Shown here: piece by piece, positions 1-11,509 of the stretch
Numbering within the stretch: the stretch's first letter is position 1
How the letters are laid out: each line of letters begins with the position of its first letter
Assembly (NCBI GenBank): GCA_001603805.1
Contig: LUZY01000013.1
Coordinates: forward strand, 536,723-600,722
DNA from: Deferribacterales bacterium Deferri_01
GTDB lineage: Bacteria > Chrysiogenota > Deferribacteres > Deferribacterales > Geovibrionaceae
DNA length: 64,000 bases
Direction: 5' to 3'
Translations under genes and position numbers: made by a program
Notes under the pieces: generated by a model
Seen by the model: only the letters and a program-made list of their open reading frames with translations
What the model was told of the DNA's origin: nothing
Databases searched by the model: none

Positions 1-956
1 CCGGTGGTGTTACCATTCTTTTTTCTCTTCGGGTTCATTTTATTGAGTAGATTTTCGGAAAAAACCTTTGCCGAATCATAACCCATTACCTTCAGAAGCT
101 GGTTTCTGGCGGCGACTTCAACAATAACCGCCATATTTCGCCCGGCGGTGATGGGCAGAACAATCATCGGAATCTGGACATCAAGAGCTTCGTAAAACTT
201 TTTTTCAAGCCCTATGCGGTCACAGCTTCCCACTTGATCCCAGTCCACAAACTCAATGACAAGCTCCATCTTCTTACGCATGCGGATCGCAGTCACACCG
301 AACATGTCCTTAATGTTCAATATGCCCAGTCCTCTCACCTCTATGTGGTGGCGCAGTATATCATTACTCATCCCCACAAGAGTGTCATAACGTTTTTTTA
401 TGGTGACTATATCATCCGCCACAAGCCTATGACCTCTTTTCACAAGCTCAACGGCGCATTCGCTTTTGCCTATGCCGCTTCTGCCTCTGATAAGAACACC
501 GATGCCGTAAACATCCATAAGAACACCGTGGGTGTTTGTTTCGGGAGCAAGTCTTTCTTCAAGAAAATCCGTAATAAATTCAATAGCCTTTGAACTTAAA
601 AGCTTTGTTTTCAGGAGAGGTATATCGCTCTCTTTGACAGCAGCGAGAAATTCTTTCGGTATTTTGAGATTTTTCGTAACGATAAAACAGCTTATGTTGT
701 GCCGCATGAGGTTGTCGGCAGCAGTTCTGCGCTGTTTCGGGGGGAGTGTCCAGAGATAGCTTATTTCTGTATTGCCAAGGATTTGTATTCGCCCCTCGTG
801 CAGATATTCGGTAAAACCCGCCAGAGCCAGCCCCGGTTTCTGGATTCGGTAGCTGGTTACAAAGCGTTCGTGAATCTGCTTCTTACCGTAAAGCAGTCTG
901 AGCCCTATATGTTTCGCTCCCGCTGAGAGCAGATCGGAAACAGGCAGTTTATCCAT
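1..956 (-). CDS. hprK: HPr kinase/phosphorylase (3' end cut by window edge)
   Basis: Phosphorylates and dephosphorylates HPr or HPr-like proteins on serine, a cytoplasmic control of the phosphotransferase network. I translated the open frame from the ATG at 956; 318 codons are visible before the left edge, close to the family's usual 310-330 residues, so only a few C-terminal residues are missing. Visible marks are a conserved His in THGVL near residue 140, the P-loop GRSGIGKSE near 156-164, and the HprK family signature EVRGLGILNIKDMFG near 200-215. It follows ptsN by 27 bp as the last visible gene of the kds-lpt-rpoN run. In diderm bacteria this enzyme usually serves a regulatory PTS rather than carbon catabolite control; no HPr or Enzyme I gene is in the window. 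Confidence 0.93.
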   Translation of the reverse strand, partial: MDKLPVSDLLSAGAKHIGLRLLYGKKQIHERFVTSYRIQKPGLALAGFTEYLHEGRIQILGNTEISYLWTLPPKQRRTAADNLMRHNISCFIVTKNLKIPKEFLAAVKESDIPLLKTKLLSSKAIEFITDFLEERLAPETNTHGVLMDVYGIGVLIRGRSGIGKSECAVELVKRGHRLVADDIVTIKKRYDTLVGMSNDILRHHIEVRGLGILNIKDMFGVTAIRMRKKMELVIEFVDWDQVGSCDRIGLEKKFYEALDVQIPMIVLPITAGRNMAVIVEVAARNQLLKVMGYDSAKVFSENLLNKMNPKRKKNGNTT

Positions 957-983
957 ACAGATTCATCCGGATATTTATCCTAT

Positions 984-1442
984 TTAAAGTTTCTGTTCCT
1001 CTTCACTGAGAATGCGGCACACATCGGCAACGCTTCCGGCTTCAAGCACCCTTTCTTTAAAACCCGTAGACTTCACAAGCCTGCTGATTTTTGCAAGTGT
1101 CTTAAGGTGCAGGTTCATTTGCTTTTCAGGCGCAAGGAGAAGAAAGAATATCCTCACATCTTTTCCGTCCGCTGAGTCAAAGGGTATTCCTTTGCTGAAG
1201 GCCAGCATGATCACAAGGTCTTCAATGGACGCAAGTTTTGCATGGGGAATCGCAATTTCCTCGCCAACCCCTGTGCTGCCAAGTTTTTCTCTTTCAAAGA
1301 GTGCCTTTAACGCCGAGTCCGTGTCGGAAAGAGCTTTCTTCTGATCCAGAAAGCCCACCATTTCCCTGATTGCGGAATCTTTATCATGAGCAGAAAGGGA
1401 GAGGATTACCCTCTCCCCGTCTATGTATTCGGAAAGATTCAT
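984..1442 (-). CDS. ptsN: PTS-Ntr EIIA protein (PtsN family)
   Basis: EIIA of the nitrogen-related phosphotransferase system, a cytoplasmic regulatory phosphoprotein. The 152-residue protein is a single EIIA-type domain. His67 in the motif IAIPHAKL is the expected phosphorylation site, and the LGSTGVGEE stretch just before it is typical of this family. It sits 10 bp after hpf and 27 bp before hprK, the usual rpoN-hpf-ptsN order. With HprK next door, the pair probably links phosphate flow to sigma-54, stringent or envelope functions; that role is inferred from relatives. A fructose-type EIIA is less likely because of the context. Confidence 0.93.
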   Translation of the reverse strand: MNLSEYIDGERVILSLSAHDKDSAIREMVGFLDQKKALSDTDSALKALFEREKLGSTGVGEEIAIPHAKLASIEDLVIMLAFSKGIPFDSADGKDVRIFFLLLAPEKQMNLHLKTLAKISRLVKSTGFKERVLEAGSVADVCRILSEEEQKL

Positions 1443-1452
1443 TCAATTATGC

Positions 1453-1986
1453 CTAAGAGTCGATCAGACCGATGTTGCCGTCGTCTCTTTTGTAAACAAC
1501 GCTGAGATCGCCTGTTTCGGCATTGCGGAAAACAAAGAATGCCTTGTTAAGCAGATCCATCTGCATAACGGCTTCTTCAACATCCATAGGTTTAACAGGC
1601 ATGTCTTTAGACACTACCACACGGGGTTCATCAGCATCAAAGCTCTCAACGTCAAGAACGTTAAGTTTGAGAGGAGCTTTGAACTCTTTATCCATGAGTT
1701 TTTTGCTTTTCAGTTTTTCTTTGTATTTTATAAGCTGTTTTTCTATTTTATCCACGGCGAGGTCTATTGAGGCGTAGAGGTCTTCAGACTTTTCAAGACC
1801 TTTCATAAACACGCCTTTGGCAGTGATAAGCACTTCAACTATATGAAGATTTTTCTGAACCTCCAGAAGAACGTTTGCTTCGGTGATATGATCGAAGTAT
1901 TTTTCAAGTTTTGCGACTTTCTTTTCTGCGTAGCTTCTTATTGCATCCGTAATTTCAATGTTTCTTGCAGTGATCTGGACGTTCAT
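1453..1986 (-). CDS. hpf: Long-form ribosome hibernation promoting factor
   Basis: Binds the 30S decoding region and dimerises ribosomes into inactive 100S particles in slow growth. At 177 residues it is the long form: an S30AE domain at about 1-100 (starts MNVQITARNIEITDAIR) and a C-terminal dimerisation domain at about 118-177 (PMDVEEAVMQMDLL, then AFFVFRN and DGNIGLID). The ATG lies 1 bp after the rpoN stop, and a GGGAGG Shine-Dalgarno sits inside the rpoN 3' end, so the two are translationally close. The C-terminal domain distinguishes it from the short gamma-proteobacterial HPF and YfiA. Confidence 0.95.
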   Translation of the reverse strand: MNVQITARNIEITDAIRSYAEKKVAKLEKYFDHITEANVLLEVQKNLHIVEVLITAKGVFMKGLEKSEDLYASIDLAVDKIEKQLIKYKEKLKSKKLMDKEFKAPLKLNVLDVESFDADEPRVVVSKDMPVKPMDVEEAVMQMDLLNKAFFVFRNAETGDLSVVYKRDDGNIGLIDS

Positions 1987-1987
1987 G

Positions 1988-3394
1988 CTACCTCCCGGTT
2001 TTTTTTCTCTGAGATTTAGTGGGTATATTTAACTCATCTCTGTATTTTGCAACGGTTCGCCGTGCAATTTTTATACCTTTTTTCTGCAAAATTTCCACAA
2101 TTTTCTGATCGCTGTGGGGGCTGTCTGCGGGCTCTTCATCAATGATACCTTTGATCATATCCTTCACTCTGTCGGTGGACATATCCCCGTCTGCCGTGTC
2201 GAGTCCTTTAACAAAAAAAGACTTAAGCTCCATCACGCCGTGTTCGGTCATGGCATACTTGCCGGAAGTGACCCTGCTGACGGTGGATTCATGAAGCTCC
2301 GTAACTTCGGCGATATCTTTCAGTTTCAGCGGGCTAAGGTGCTTCACAGCGCCGAGGAAAAACGGCTTCTGTGCATCTATTATAGCACGCACAACCCTGT
2401 AAATCGCTTTCTGCCGTTTATTAAGGCTTTTTATCAGCCATACAGCGCCTTTTATTTTTTCTTCCAGATATTCCTTTGCCTTCTCATCCACATTAGCACT
2501 TTTCAAAAGCCTCATGTAGTAAGCGCTGGTGCGCAGAGAGGGCATTCCATCCTCATTGAGAACAACATCAAAGTCATCCCCTTTTCGGGCTATGTAAACA
2601 TCGGGGGTCACATGCCTGTTCTCCCCTTTCTGAAAAGAAAGTCCCGGTCTGGGGTCTGTCTTTCTAATTAAAAAAAGGAGATATTCAAAAGTATCCAGCT
2701 CTATGCCGATGCTTTTCATTATATCGTCATACTTGAAGTTTATCAGTTCCTCTTCGTAGTTTTCAAGGAGTTCCGTCACAAGTTCAATATAAACCTCTTC
2801 GGTTCCGAAATCCTCAAGCTGACGGCATATGCACTCACGCAGGTTTGAGCTTGCGATACCAGACGGTTCAAACCCTTTTATCACATCGAGAACAGCCTGA
2901 ACCTGATGCTCAGTTGAGCCGAAATGCTCGGCAACCTCAGTACAGGGAAGCCTGAAAAAGCCATCATCCGAAAGGTTGCCGATAATATATTCGCCTATCC
3001 TTTCGGCTTCTATTCCCAAACCCATAATTTTAAGCTGAAACATCAGATGATCAAAAAGATTATCTGTCCTTCCGACAAATTTTTCAAAATCATAACCTTC
3101 ATCGCCGGAAGGGTTATACTGAAGTTCCTCATTGTCACGGTAAAGCTCATCCCAGTCAACTTTAAGAAGATCGTCCTCAAAATTATCCTCATTCTTGAGT
3201 TCTTCTGCGGATTTTTCCTCTCCTTCCTGCACCTCTTCAAGTACCGGATTTTCCTCAAGATAGGTATTCAGCTCCTGCACCAGTTCGGTAATAGGCATCT
3301 GGAGGATATTGAGGGACTGCTTCATCTGCGGTGTGATGAGTAGTTTCTGCGCAAGCTTTGTCTGAAGACCGATATTAAGTTTTCCCGATACCAT
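1988..3394 (-). CDS. rpoN: RNA polymerase sigma-54 factor
   Basis: Sigma-54 directs RNA polymerase to -24/-12 promoters that need an AAA+ activator. The 468-residue protein has the glutamine- and leucine-rich region I at its N-terminus (LQTKLAQKLLITPQMKQSL), an acidic region II at about 50-95, the core-binding domain, a helix-turn-helix near 360-385 (LHESTVSRVTSGKYA) and the RpoN box ARRTVAKYR at 444-452. Its start overlaps the lptB stop by one base (TGATG), indicating coupled translation. I found no convincing TGGC-N9-TGCT type promoter in the intergenic regions of this window, so its regulon here is not visible. Confidence 0.97.
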   Translation of the reverse strand: MVSGKLNIGLQTKLAQKLLITPQMKQSLNILQMPITELVQELNTYLEENPVLEEVQEGEEKSAEELKNEDNFEDDLLKVDWDELYRDNEELQYNPSGDEGYDFEKFVGRTDNLFDHLMFQLKIMGLGIEAERIGEYIIGNLSDDGFFRLPCTEVAEHFGSTEHQVQAVLDVIKGFEPSGIASSNLRECICRQLEDFGTEEVYIELVTELLENYEEELINFKYDDIMKSIGIELDTFEYLLFLIRKTDPRPGLSFQKGENRHVTPDVYIARKGDDFDVVLNEDGMPSLRTSAYYMRLLKSANVDEKAKEYLEEKIKGAVWLIKSLNKRQKAIYRVVRAIIDAQKPFFLGAVKHLSPLKLKDIAEVTELHESTVSRVTSGKYAMTEHGVMELKSFFVKGLDTADGDMSTDRVKDMIKGIIDEEPADSPHSDQKIVEILQKKGIKIARRTVAKYRDELNIPTKSQRKKTGR

Positions 3395-4113
3395 CAGATT
3401 TCAAAGCCCTCGCCAAGATAGCGGCTGATCACCTCTTCATTTCTCACGATCTCCTGTGGAGAACCGTGGCAGAGTATTTTTCCATCCGCTACAATGTAAG
3501 CCCTGTCAGTTATTTTCAGGGTTTCCCGAACGTTGTGATCAGTTATCAGAACGCCCAAGCCCATCTCCTTCAGGGAAAAAATCATTTTCTGTATATCAGA
3601 AACGGATATAGGGTCGATACCCGAAAAAGGCTCATCAAGCATTATCACATCCGGTTCTGTGGATATGCAGCGGGCTATTTCCACCCTTCTCCTTTCACCG
3701 CCGGAGAGGGAGTAGCCTTTGGAGTCACGTACTTTTTCGAGTCCGAAATCTTTTATTAACCTTTCAGTTGTTTCTTTTATAAGGGATTTATCGTTATTTT
3801 TCAGTTCAAGGGCAGCATAAATATTTTCATAAACACTGAGTTTTCTGAAAACAGACGGTTCCTGCGGGAGATAGCCAATGCCTTCACGGCTGCGTTCATG
3901 AATGGGGCTTTTTGTTATATTTTTCCCGTTCAGGTGCACACTTCCGCCATCCGGTTTTACAATACCGGTGAGCATGTAGAAAGTTGTGGTTTTACCCGCT
4001 CCGTTAGGACCCAAAAGACCCACAACTTCACCTTTGGAAACCTTCAGTGAGATTCCGTCAACAACGGCACGTTTTTTATAAACCTTGCGCAGGTTTTCCG
4101 CAGAAAGTCCCAA
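3394..4113 (-). CDS. lptB: LPS export ABC transporter ATP-binding protein
   Basis: ATPase that powers extraction of lipopolysaccharide from the inner membrane in the LptB2FGC complex. The 239-residue protein has the P-loop GPNGAGKT at 35-42, the ABC signature LSGGERRR near 136 and Walker B VIMLDEP followed by FSGIDP. The short, domain-only length and the position after lptC-lptA and before rpoN are diagnostic for LptB among ABC ATPases. It begins 1 bp after the lptA stop. lptF and lptG are not in the window. Confidence 0.95.
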   Translation of the reverse strand: MGLSAENLRKVYKKRAVVDGISLKVSKGEVVGLLGPNGAGKTTTFYMLTGIVKPDGGSVHLNGKNITKSPIHERSREGIGYLPQEPSVFRKLSVYENIYAALELKNNDKSLIKETTERLIKDFGLEKVRDSKGYSLSGGERRRVEIARCISTEPDVIMLDEPFSGIDPISVSDIQKMIFSLKEMGLGVLITDHNVRETLKITDRAYIVADGKILCHGSPQEIVRNEEVISRYLGEGFEI

Positions 4114-4114
4114 A

Positions 4115-4588
4115 CTATTTACCTTCCTCCGGATTAAGAATTATCTTAACCCTTTTGTCCTTTCCTCTGAATACTTTCGCTTCGCCTGTCTTGTTATTTA
4201 TCGTAACTGTTTCGCCTTCCAGATAGTTGATGCCCTGCCACACCTTGACGGCACCGCTGAGAACCGCTCTGTCTTCAGACACAAAAAACTCTGCCCGATC
4301 AGAAACAGCCCTCATATCTTCCTTGGTTATCCTTACATTGCCTTTGAATATAAGTTTATCAACTTCCTTTGAGCCTTTGAGGTAAACCTCAAGCTCTTCG
4401 GAGCGTGCCTCAAGCTCGCCCCTTTTAACGAACACATTGCCACGCAGAACATTTTTGTCCTTAAGCACGGTCATATTGTCCATTTCTATATGAATGGGAC
4501 CCGATGAGCCCATGTTAAAGCCTTCCGCCGCATATGCTGAAAAATATGTCAGCACGATAATACTACATAGAATAACTAATCGATACAT
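4115..4588 (-). CDS. lptA: Periplasmic LPS bridge protein (LptA/OstA family)
   Basis: Periplasmic beta-jellyroll protein that forms the LPS-carrying bridge from LptC to LptD. I place the start at the ATG at 4588 (157 residues), because it gives a signal peptide (MYRLVILCSIIVLTYFSAYA, likely cut before the AEG); the frame is open further upstream but that segment is basic and overlaps lptC deeply. The mature part shows the OstA pattern of repeated short beta strands (VLRGNVFVKRGELEARSEEL, LIFKGNVRITKEDMRAVSD). With this start it overlaps the lptC end by 26 bp. Sequence identity is weak in this family, so context carries part of the call. Confidence 0.88.
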   Translation of the reverse strand: MYRLVILCSIIVLTYFSAYAAEGFNMGSSGPIHIEMDNMTVLKDKNVLRGNVFVKRGELEARSEELEVYLKGSKEVDKLIFKGNVRITKEDMRAVSDRAEFFVSEDRAVLSGAVKVWQGINYLEGETVTINNKTGEAKVFRGKDKRVKIILNPEEGK

Positions 4589-5105
4589 TGCCTTTAAACT
4601 CCGTAATTTTGGTTTTGAAGTCCATCTCTGCCTTGTCAGCTTTGATGATGTTACCGCCCTGGTCGCATTCAACATCGTTTTCAACCGTTCCGGTATAGTT
4701 TTCAAAGTCATAATTCATTATGCCTTCCGGTCCGGTCTTAAAGGATAATTCAGGCGTTCTGCCCTTTATGTTCCCTTCGGCAACCAGATAACGGTTCTGC
4801 ATGTAGTAGCCTCTGTCTGCCGTGGCGGTAATTTTATCCTCATTATCTTCAAACTCTACTGTAATATCAGTGAGTTCAGCAATATTTTCTATTCTATTGA
4901 AAGACGCCTTTGCCGCAAGCAGGCGGTAATTTGCCCCTTCCCTGCCGGTGAGCATCTCAAAGTCTTTTATCTCAAAAACATTTGACGGCGGAACATAGCC
5001 TTTCACTCTCTTGTCACTGCCAGAGCAGGAGAAAAGAATAAGCAGCGAAATAAGACCGCCGGCAGCTGCTAATACGACTTTAAAACGTCTTCCCATATCC
5101 CGCAT
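4563..5105 (-). CDS. lptC: LPS export protein LptC family, inner-membrane anchored
   Basis: Single-pass inner-membrane protein that receives LPS from LptB2FG and passes it to LptA. The 180-residue protein has one N-terminal hydrophobic segment (about 9-26) and a LptC/OstA beta fold (YRLLAAKASFNRIENIAEL, ITATADRGYYMQNRYLVAEG). The segment ends LILFSCSGS, which also reads as a possible lipobox, so it may be lipid-anchored rather than helix-anchored. Its start overlaps the kdsC end by 37 bp; a second ATG at 5096 is possible. Order kdsD-kdsC-lptC-lptA-lptB supports the call. Confidence 0.88.
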   Translation of the reverse strand: MRDMGRRFKVVLAAAGGLISLLILFSCSGSDKRVKGYVPPSNVFEIKDFEMLTGREGANYRLLAAKASFNRIENIAELTDITVEFEDNEDKITATADRGYYMQNRYLVAEGNIKGRTPELSFKTGPEGIMNYDFENYTGTVENDVECDQGGNIIKADKAEMDFKTKITEFKGNVSISYSM

Positions 5106-5566
5106 TTTTTCAGTATATATTCTATAAACTCCCTGACCGCACCCTCTCCGCCTTTGGCAAAGGTGATATAGTCAACCTCGCTTTTAACATATTCCGGAGC
5201 GTCAGAAACCGTAGCAGAGGTTCCGACAGCCCGAAGCATGCCGATGTCATTTATATCATCACCTATGGCAGCGCAGTTGCAGTCATCATATCCTTTGGCG
5301 TCTCTTATCTCTCTGTAGAGAGTCGCCTTGTCAATTATACCTGTGTGTGCTTCAATGCCCAGCTCTGCGGCACGGATGTCCGTAACAATGGATTTTCTGC
5401 CGGAGATTATAATAATCTCAAGTCCGGCACGCATAGCCAGCTTAATACCAAGACCATCGTGAACATTAAAATGTTTTGTTTCTTCGCCTCTTTCGTTATA
5501 AACAATTTTGCCGTCGGTCATTACACCGTCAACATCAAGGAAAATAACCTTTATATCCTTCCTCAT
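5069..5566 (-). CDS. kdsC: 3-deoxy-D-manno-octulosonate 8-phosphate phosphatase
   Basis: HAD-family phosphatase that releases Kdo from Kdo-8-phosphate in LPS core synthesis. At 165 residues it has the short C1-type HAD fold without a cap, as expected for KdsC. The nucleophile motif DVDG has Asp11 and Asp13; IISGRKS supplies motif II and GDDINDIGML motif IV. It overlaps the end of kdsD by 4 bp (ATGA) and the start of lptC by 37 bp, so the three are surely cotranscribed. Confidence 0.94.
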   Translation of the reverse strand: MRKDIKVIFLDVDGVMTDGKIVYNERGEETKHFNVHDGLGIKLAMRAGLEIIIISGRKSIVTDIRAAELGIEAHTGIIDKATLYREIRDAKGYDDCNCAAIGDDINDIGMLRAVGTSATVSDAPEYVKSEVDYITFAKGGEGAVREFIEYILKKCGIWEDVLKSY

Positions 5567-6528
5567 GCCAGCCCCGCACGGAGAAGATCATGAAGATGAA
5601 TAATACCTGTTGCTTTGCCGTCCTGATCCACTGTCAGAAGTGATGTTATGGAGAAAGTTTCCATAATTGACAGAGCCTTGGCAGCAAGAGCATCATCCGC
5701 TATGGTCTTGGGAGATTTTGTGCAGAGTTCCTCAACCTTCATTGAAAAAACCCTGTCTCGGTGTTTTTCCATACCGCGTCTCAAGTCTCCGTCAGTCAAT
5801 ATGCCCACAAGCTTTTCGTTTTCCCCAATAACTACTGTACAGCCGAAGCCTTTGGAGCTGATGACAAAAACCGCTTCGGAAACCGGAGTGCCTTCCTTAA
5901 CCACGGGAAGGGCATCACCTGTGTTGTATATATCAGCAACTTTCAGCAAAAGCTGTTTGCCTAGGGAACCTGAAGGATGAAAAATTGCGAAATCTTCCTT
6001 TTTAAACCCTCTCTTTTCAAGGAGGGCAACGGCAAGAGCATCACCCACAGCAAGGGCAGCAGTTGTACTGGCAGTGGGAGCGAGGTTAAGAGGGCATGCC
6101 TCTTTTTCAACAGATGCATCAAGAACACAATCGCTCTTTTTTGCAAGCATTGAATTTGTCTTGCCCACAATGCAGATCAGCGGGATACTGAATCTTTTTA
6201 TAACAGGGAGAATTTCAAGAATTTCCTTTGTTTCCCCGCTGTTTGAAAGGGCTATGACAACATCGCCCTTCACTATCATTCCCAAGTCTCCGTGAACACC
6301 TTCCGCCGGATGAAGGAAAAGCGCCGGAGTGCCTGTACTGGCAAAGGTAGCAGCTATTTTTTTGCCGATATGACCTGATTTGCCCATACCAGTGACGACA
6401 ACACGTCCTTTACAGGAATAAATAAGCTCAACAGCATCGACAAAACCACCGTCCAGAGCGTCTTTCACTCTGTGCAGCGCATCTATTTCAACATCAAGGG
6501 TCTTTCGACCCGCTTCAAGAATATCCAA
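5563..6528 (-). CDS. kdsD: Arabinose-5-phosphate isomerase (KdsD/KpsF family)
   Basis: Converts ribulose 5-phosphate to arabinose 5-phosphate, the first step of Kdo synthesis. The 321-residue protein has a SIS sugar-isomerase domain at about 30-180 (GRVVVTGMGKSGHIGKKIAA, ALSNSGET) and two CBS domains at about 205-320, the normal KdsD layout. The CBS pair commonly senses nucleotides or activated sugars. It starts 2 bp after the pyrG stop. KpsF or GutQ paralogues have the same fold, but the kdsC neighbour argues for KdsD. Confidence 0.95.
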   Translation of the reverse strand: MDILEAGRKTLDVEIDALHRVKDALDGGFVDAVELIYSCKGRVVVTGMGKSGHIGKKIAATFASTGTPALFLHPAEGVHGDLGMIVKGDVVIALSNSGETKEILEILPVIKRFSIPLICIVGKTNSMLAKKSDCVLDASVEKEACPLNLAPTASTTAALAVGDALAVALLEKRGFKKEDFAIFHPSGSLGKQLLLKVADIYNTGDALPVVKEGTPVSEAVFVISSKGFGCTVVIGENEKLVGILTDGDLRRGMEKHRDRVFSMKVEELCTKSPKTIADDALAAKALSIMETFSITSLLTVDQDGKATGIIHLHDLLRAGLA

Positions 6529-6530
6529 GT

Positions 6531-8880
<2,350 letters not shown>

Positions 8881-9083
8881 AAAAAACCTGACCTTACATA
8901 TGCTTAAACTTTATTTGCACTCAAAACATTACATGATAGTATGAACAGCGGAGTTTTTCAATGAGCAAAAACGATGCCGCAGGATAACACTTAATATTTT
9001 TTTGAAAAAACATCAAAGAGAATGGAGCCAGCGTGGAAATATGCTGACACTGTATCGAAAACCAGTATTTCCTGCAGCCAGCA
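8881..9083. other. Intergenic region between acpS and kdsB
   Basis: A 203 bp gap separating two minus-strand operons. I see no open frame above about 15 codons. On the minus strand TTGAGT is followed 17 bp later by ATATGT upstream of kdsB, a weak promoter candidate. Past the acpS stop there is no hairpin with a T run, so the end of the acpS transcript is not obvious. AT-rich stretches near 8990-9010 show no repeat that I can define. Confidence 0.4.
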
Positions 9084-9428
9084 TTATTTTATGCAAATGC
9101 TTACAGCTATAGCATAATCTTTGCCGTGGGAAATAGAAACTTCAATATCGGGGCGTTTTACGCCCTTAACATAAACTTCCGGTGCGCCGCCCCTGACCGG
9201 AAGAATTTCAATATCAGAGAAGCCTATTCCCCGCATCCCGGTTTTAAGGGATTTGGAAACAGACTCTTTTGCGGCAAATCTTCCGGCAAGGAAATTGAGC
9301 CCGTTTTTATTGCGTTTATAAAAAACCGCCTGTTCACGCTCGGAGAGTATCTTGTTCAGAAACCTCTGCCCGAAGCGCGCATAGGCTGATTTTATTCTGT
9401 CCAGTTCGACAATGTCACACCCCAGCAT
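9084..9428 (-). CDS. acpS: Holo-[acyl-carrier-protein] synthase
   Basis: Transfers 4'-phosphopantetheine from CoA to the serine of acyl carrier protein. The 114-residue length and motifs fit the small trimeric AcpS family: [10 protein letters not shown] at the N-terminus with the metal-binding Asp, [11 protein letters not shown] with the conserved Glu and Lys, and [13 protein letters not shown] near the C-terminus. It overlaps the pdxJ end by 14 bp and closes the hpt-to-acpS operon. Confidence 0.95.
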   Translation of the reverse strand: MLGCDIVELDRIKSAYARFGQRFLNKILSEREQAVFYKRNKNGLNFLAGRFAAKESVSKSLKTGMRGIGFSDIEILPVRGGAPEVYVKGVKRPDIEVSISHGKDYAIAVSICIK

Positions 9429-10149
9429 GGAATGCAGCCCTGTCTATTGCTTCCCGCATATCTCTCACAGCCTGAGTAAGACCGGTAAATATGCTTCTGG
9501 CTATGATAGAATGTCCGATATTTAACTCGTGCATCCCCCTAAGGGTCGCAACCTCACCCACGTTCTTGTAGTTAAGTCCGTGTCCGGCATTCACGATGAA
9601 GCCTGTCTCAAGGGCAAAGTCAGCAGCAGTGGCAAGCTTGGTAAGCTCCCCTCTTTTCTGCATTCTTTTTGCATCGGCGTAGCTGCCTGTGTGAAGCTCA
9701 ATGTATTTCGCCCCTGTCTCATAAGCCTTTGCTATCTGTCTGTTATCGGGATCAATGAATATACTCACATCGATTCCTGCCGTCATAAGTTTCTCAACAG
9801 TATATTTCACCGTATCATAGTTGGAAATGACGTCGAGACCACCCTCAGTGGTAAGCTCTTCGCGCTTTTCAGGCACAAGTGTGCATGTTTCAGGCATTAC
9901 GGCAAGGGCAATTTCGATTATTTCATCACTGCATGCCATCTCAAGGTTAAGCGGTACATTTATTGTTTCACGAAGGAGCATAACATCACGTTCGTTTATA
10001 TGCCTTCTGTCTTCACGGAGATGCACGGTTATACCGTCAGCACCGCCGAGTTCCGCAAGAACCGCCGCCTGAACAGGGTCGGGTTCATGCCCTCTTCTTG
10101 CCTGACGAACTGTTGCCACATGGTCTATATTTACACCGAGTTTAACCAT
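9415..10149 (-). CDS. pdxJ: Pyridoxine 5'-phosphate synthase
   Basis: Condenses 1-deoxyxylulose 5-phosphate with aminoacetone 3-phosphate to give pyridoxine 5'-phosphate (DXP-dependent B6 pathway). The 244-residue TIM barrel shows [19 protein letters not shown] near the N-terminus, HLREDRRHI and the [11 protein letters not shown]-like [11 protein letters not shown] motif. The start overlaps the glmM stop by one base, and the end overlaps acpS by 14 bp. The pdxJ-acpS pair is a common bacterial arrangement. Confidence 0.97.
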   Translation of the reverse strand: MVKLGVNIDHVATVRQARRGHEPDPVQAAVLAELGGADGITVHLREDRRHINERDVMLLRETINVPLNLEMACSDEIIEIALAVMPETCTLVPEKREELTTEGGLDVISNYDTVKYTVEKLMTAGIDVSIFIDPDNRQIAKAYETGAKYIELHTGSYADAKRMQKRGELTKLATAADFALETGFIVNAGHGLNYKNVGEVATLRGMHELNIGHSIIARSIFTGLTQAVRDMREAIDRAAFHAGV

Positions 10150-11507
10150 TACTTCTTACCTATCTCATTCACCACAGTGCATGTTATTTCCTGCGCCATA
10201 GCTGTTATTTCATCATTATCATGACCTTCGGTCATCACTCTTATTTTGTTTTCCGTGCCGGAATAGCGGACAAGTACCCTGCCTCTGCCTTTGAGCTTTT
10301 CTTCCACAGATTTGATGAGTGCAGAAGTTTCGGGCAGTTCTTCCAGAGGTATTTTTTGGTCGACTTTCTGATTGATAAGTACCTGAGGATAAAGTTCAAT
10401 GAACTTTTTAAGCTCACTCAATGGCTTGCCGGTTCTCCGCATAACTTTCAGAAGCTGGATAGCGCTCACCATTCCGTCTCCGGTGGTGTTGTAGTCAGAA
10501 AATATCATATGACCGCTCTGCTCACCGCCGATATTGTATCCGCCCTCAAGCATCCTCGCCAGAACATATCTGTCACCAACCTGACAGCGCTCAAGGTTTA
10601 TGCCTATGCCGTTCATGGATTTTTCAAAGCCATAGTTGCTCATCACAGTGGCAACAAGAGTATTGCTGTTAAGCCTGCCCTCCGCCTTCATCTGGCGGGC
10701 ACAGATTCCCATGATGATATCGCCGTCAACAACTTCACCGTTTTCATCTGTAAATATAACTCTATCGGCATCTCCGTCAAAGGATATGCCCACATCCGCA
10801 CCCTGTTTTTTAACAAGTTCAGCGCATTTTTCAGGATAAACAGAACCAACACCGTCATTAATGTTTCTGCCGTCCGGTTCAACACCAATAGTAGTTACAG
10901 CCGCCCCAAGCTCCATCATAGCCATAGGAGCAACCCTGTAGGCGGAACCGTTTGCGCAGTCCATTACAATTTTCATTCCCATAAGGTCAAGATCCTTGTC
11001 CAGACTGCTTTTCACAAACTCGACATACCGCCCGACAGCAGTGTCTATCCTGTATGCTTTTCCTATAGTTTCTGCGGATATGGAAATCTCACCGCCGTGG
11101 ATCATTTTGTCAGTTTTCTCTTCAATGGCAAGTTCCACCTCATCGGGGAGTTTCAGACCGTCTGATGAGAAAAACTTTATTCCGTTATCGTAATAGGGAT
11201 TATGTGAAGCAGAAATAACCACACCTGCGTCAGCACGAAGGCTTCGTGTTATGAAAGCGATGGCAGGAGTGGGAATAACCCCTATCTGCACTGCATCCAC
11301 ACCCATTGAGCAGATTCCCGCAACAAGGGCGTTTTCAAACAGATAACCGGAAAGTCTTGTATCTTTCCCAACTACTATACGATGAGTTTTCTTGCCGTTT
11401 TTAAACTGCTGCGCCGCCGCCTGACCAAGACGAAGAGCGAATGAAGCAGTCATGGGAAAAATATTAGCCCTTCCCCTGACCCCGTCTGTACCGAAATATT
11501 TTCTCAA
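10149..11507 (-). CDS. glmM: Phosphoglucosamine mutase
   Basis: Interconverts glucosamine 6-phosphate and glucosamine 1-phosphate for UDP-GlcNAc, feeding peptidoglycan and LPS. The 452-residue protein starts [12 protein letters not shown], has the phosphoserine loop [12 protein letters not shown] with catalytic Ser101, the metal-binding loop DGDADR near 240 and the sugar-binding GEQSGH. It follows cdaR by 2 bp. In Gram-positives GlmM binds and inhibits CdaA, and the same three genes are adjacent here. Confidence 0.97.
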   Translation of the reverse strand: MRKYFGTDGVRGRANIFPMTASFALRLGQAAAQQFKNGKKTHRIVVGKDTRLSGYLFENALVAGICSMGVDAVQIGVIPTPAIAFITRSLRADAGVVISASHNPYYDNGIKFFSSDGLKLPDEVELAIEEKTDKMIHGGEISISAETIGKAYRIDTAVGRYVEFVKSSLDKDLDLMGMKIVMDCANGSAYRVAPMAMMELGAAVTTIGVEPDGRNINDGVGSVYPEKCAELVKKQGADVGISFDGDADRVIFTDENGEVVDGDIIMGICARQMKAEGRLNSNTLVATVMSNYGFEKSMNGIGINLERCQVGDRYVLARMLEGGYNIGGEQSGHMIFSDYNTTGDGMVSAIQLLKVMRRTGKPLSELKKFIELYPQVLINQKVDQKIPLEELPETSALIKSVEEKLKGRGRVLVRYSGTENKIRVMTEGHDNDEITAMAQEITCTVVNEIGKK

Positions 11508-11509
11508 TG

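Noticed and set aside
4589-4711. Longer LptA start
   Set aside because: The extra 41 residues are basic and lie inside the lptC frame; the start at 4588 gives a clean signal peptide.
10221-11165. Long plus-strand frame opposite glmM
   Set aside because: A shadow of glmM: no family motif, opposite a clearly coding gene with strong conservation.
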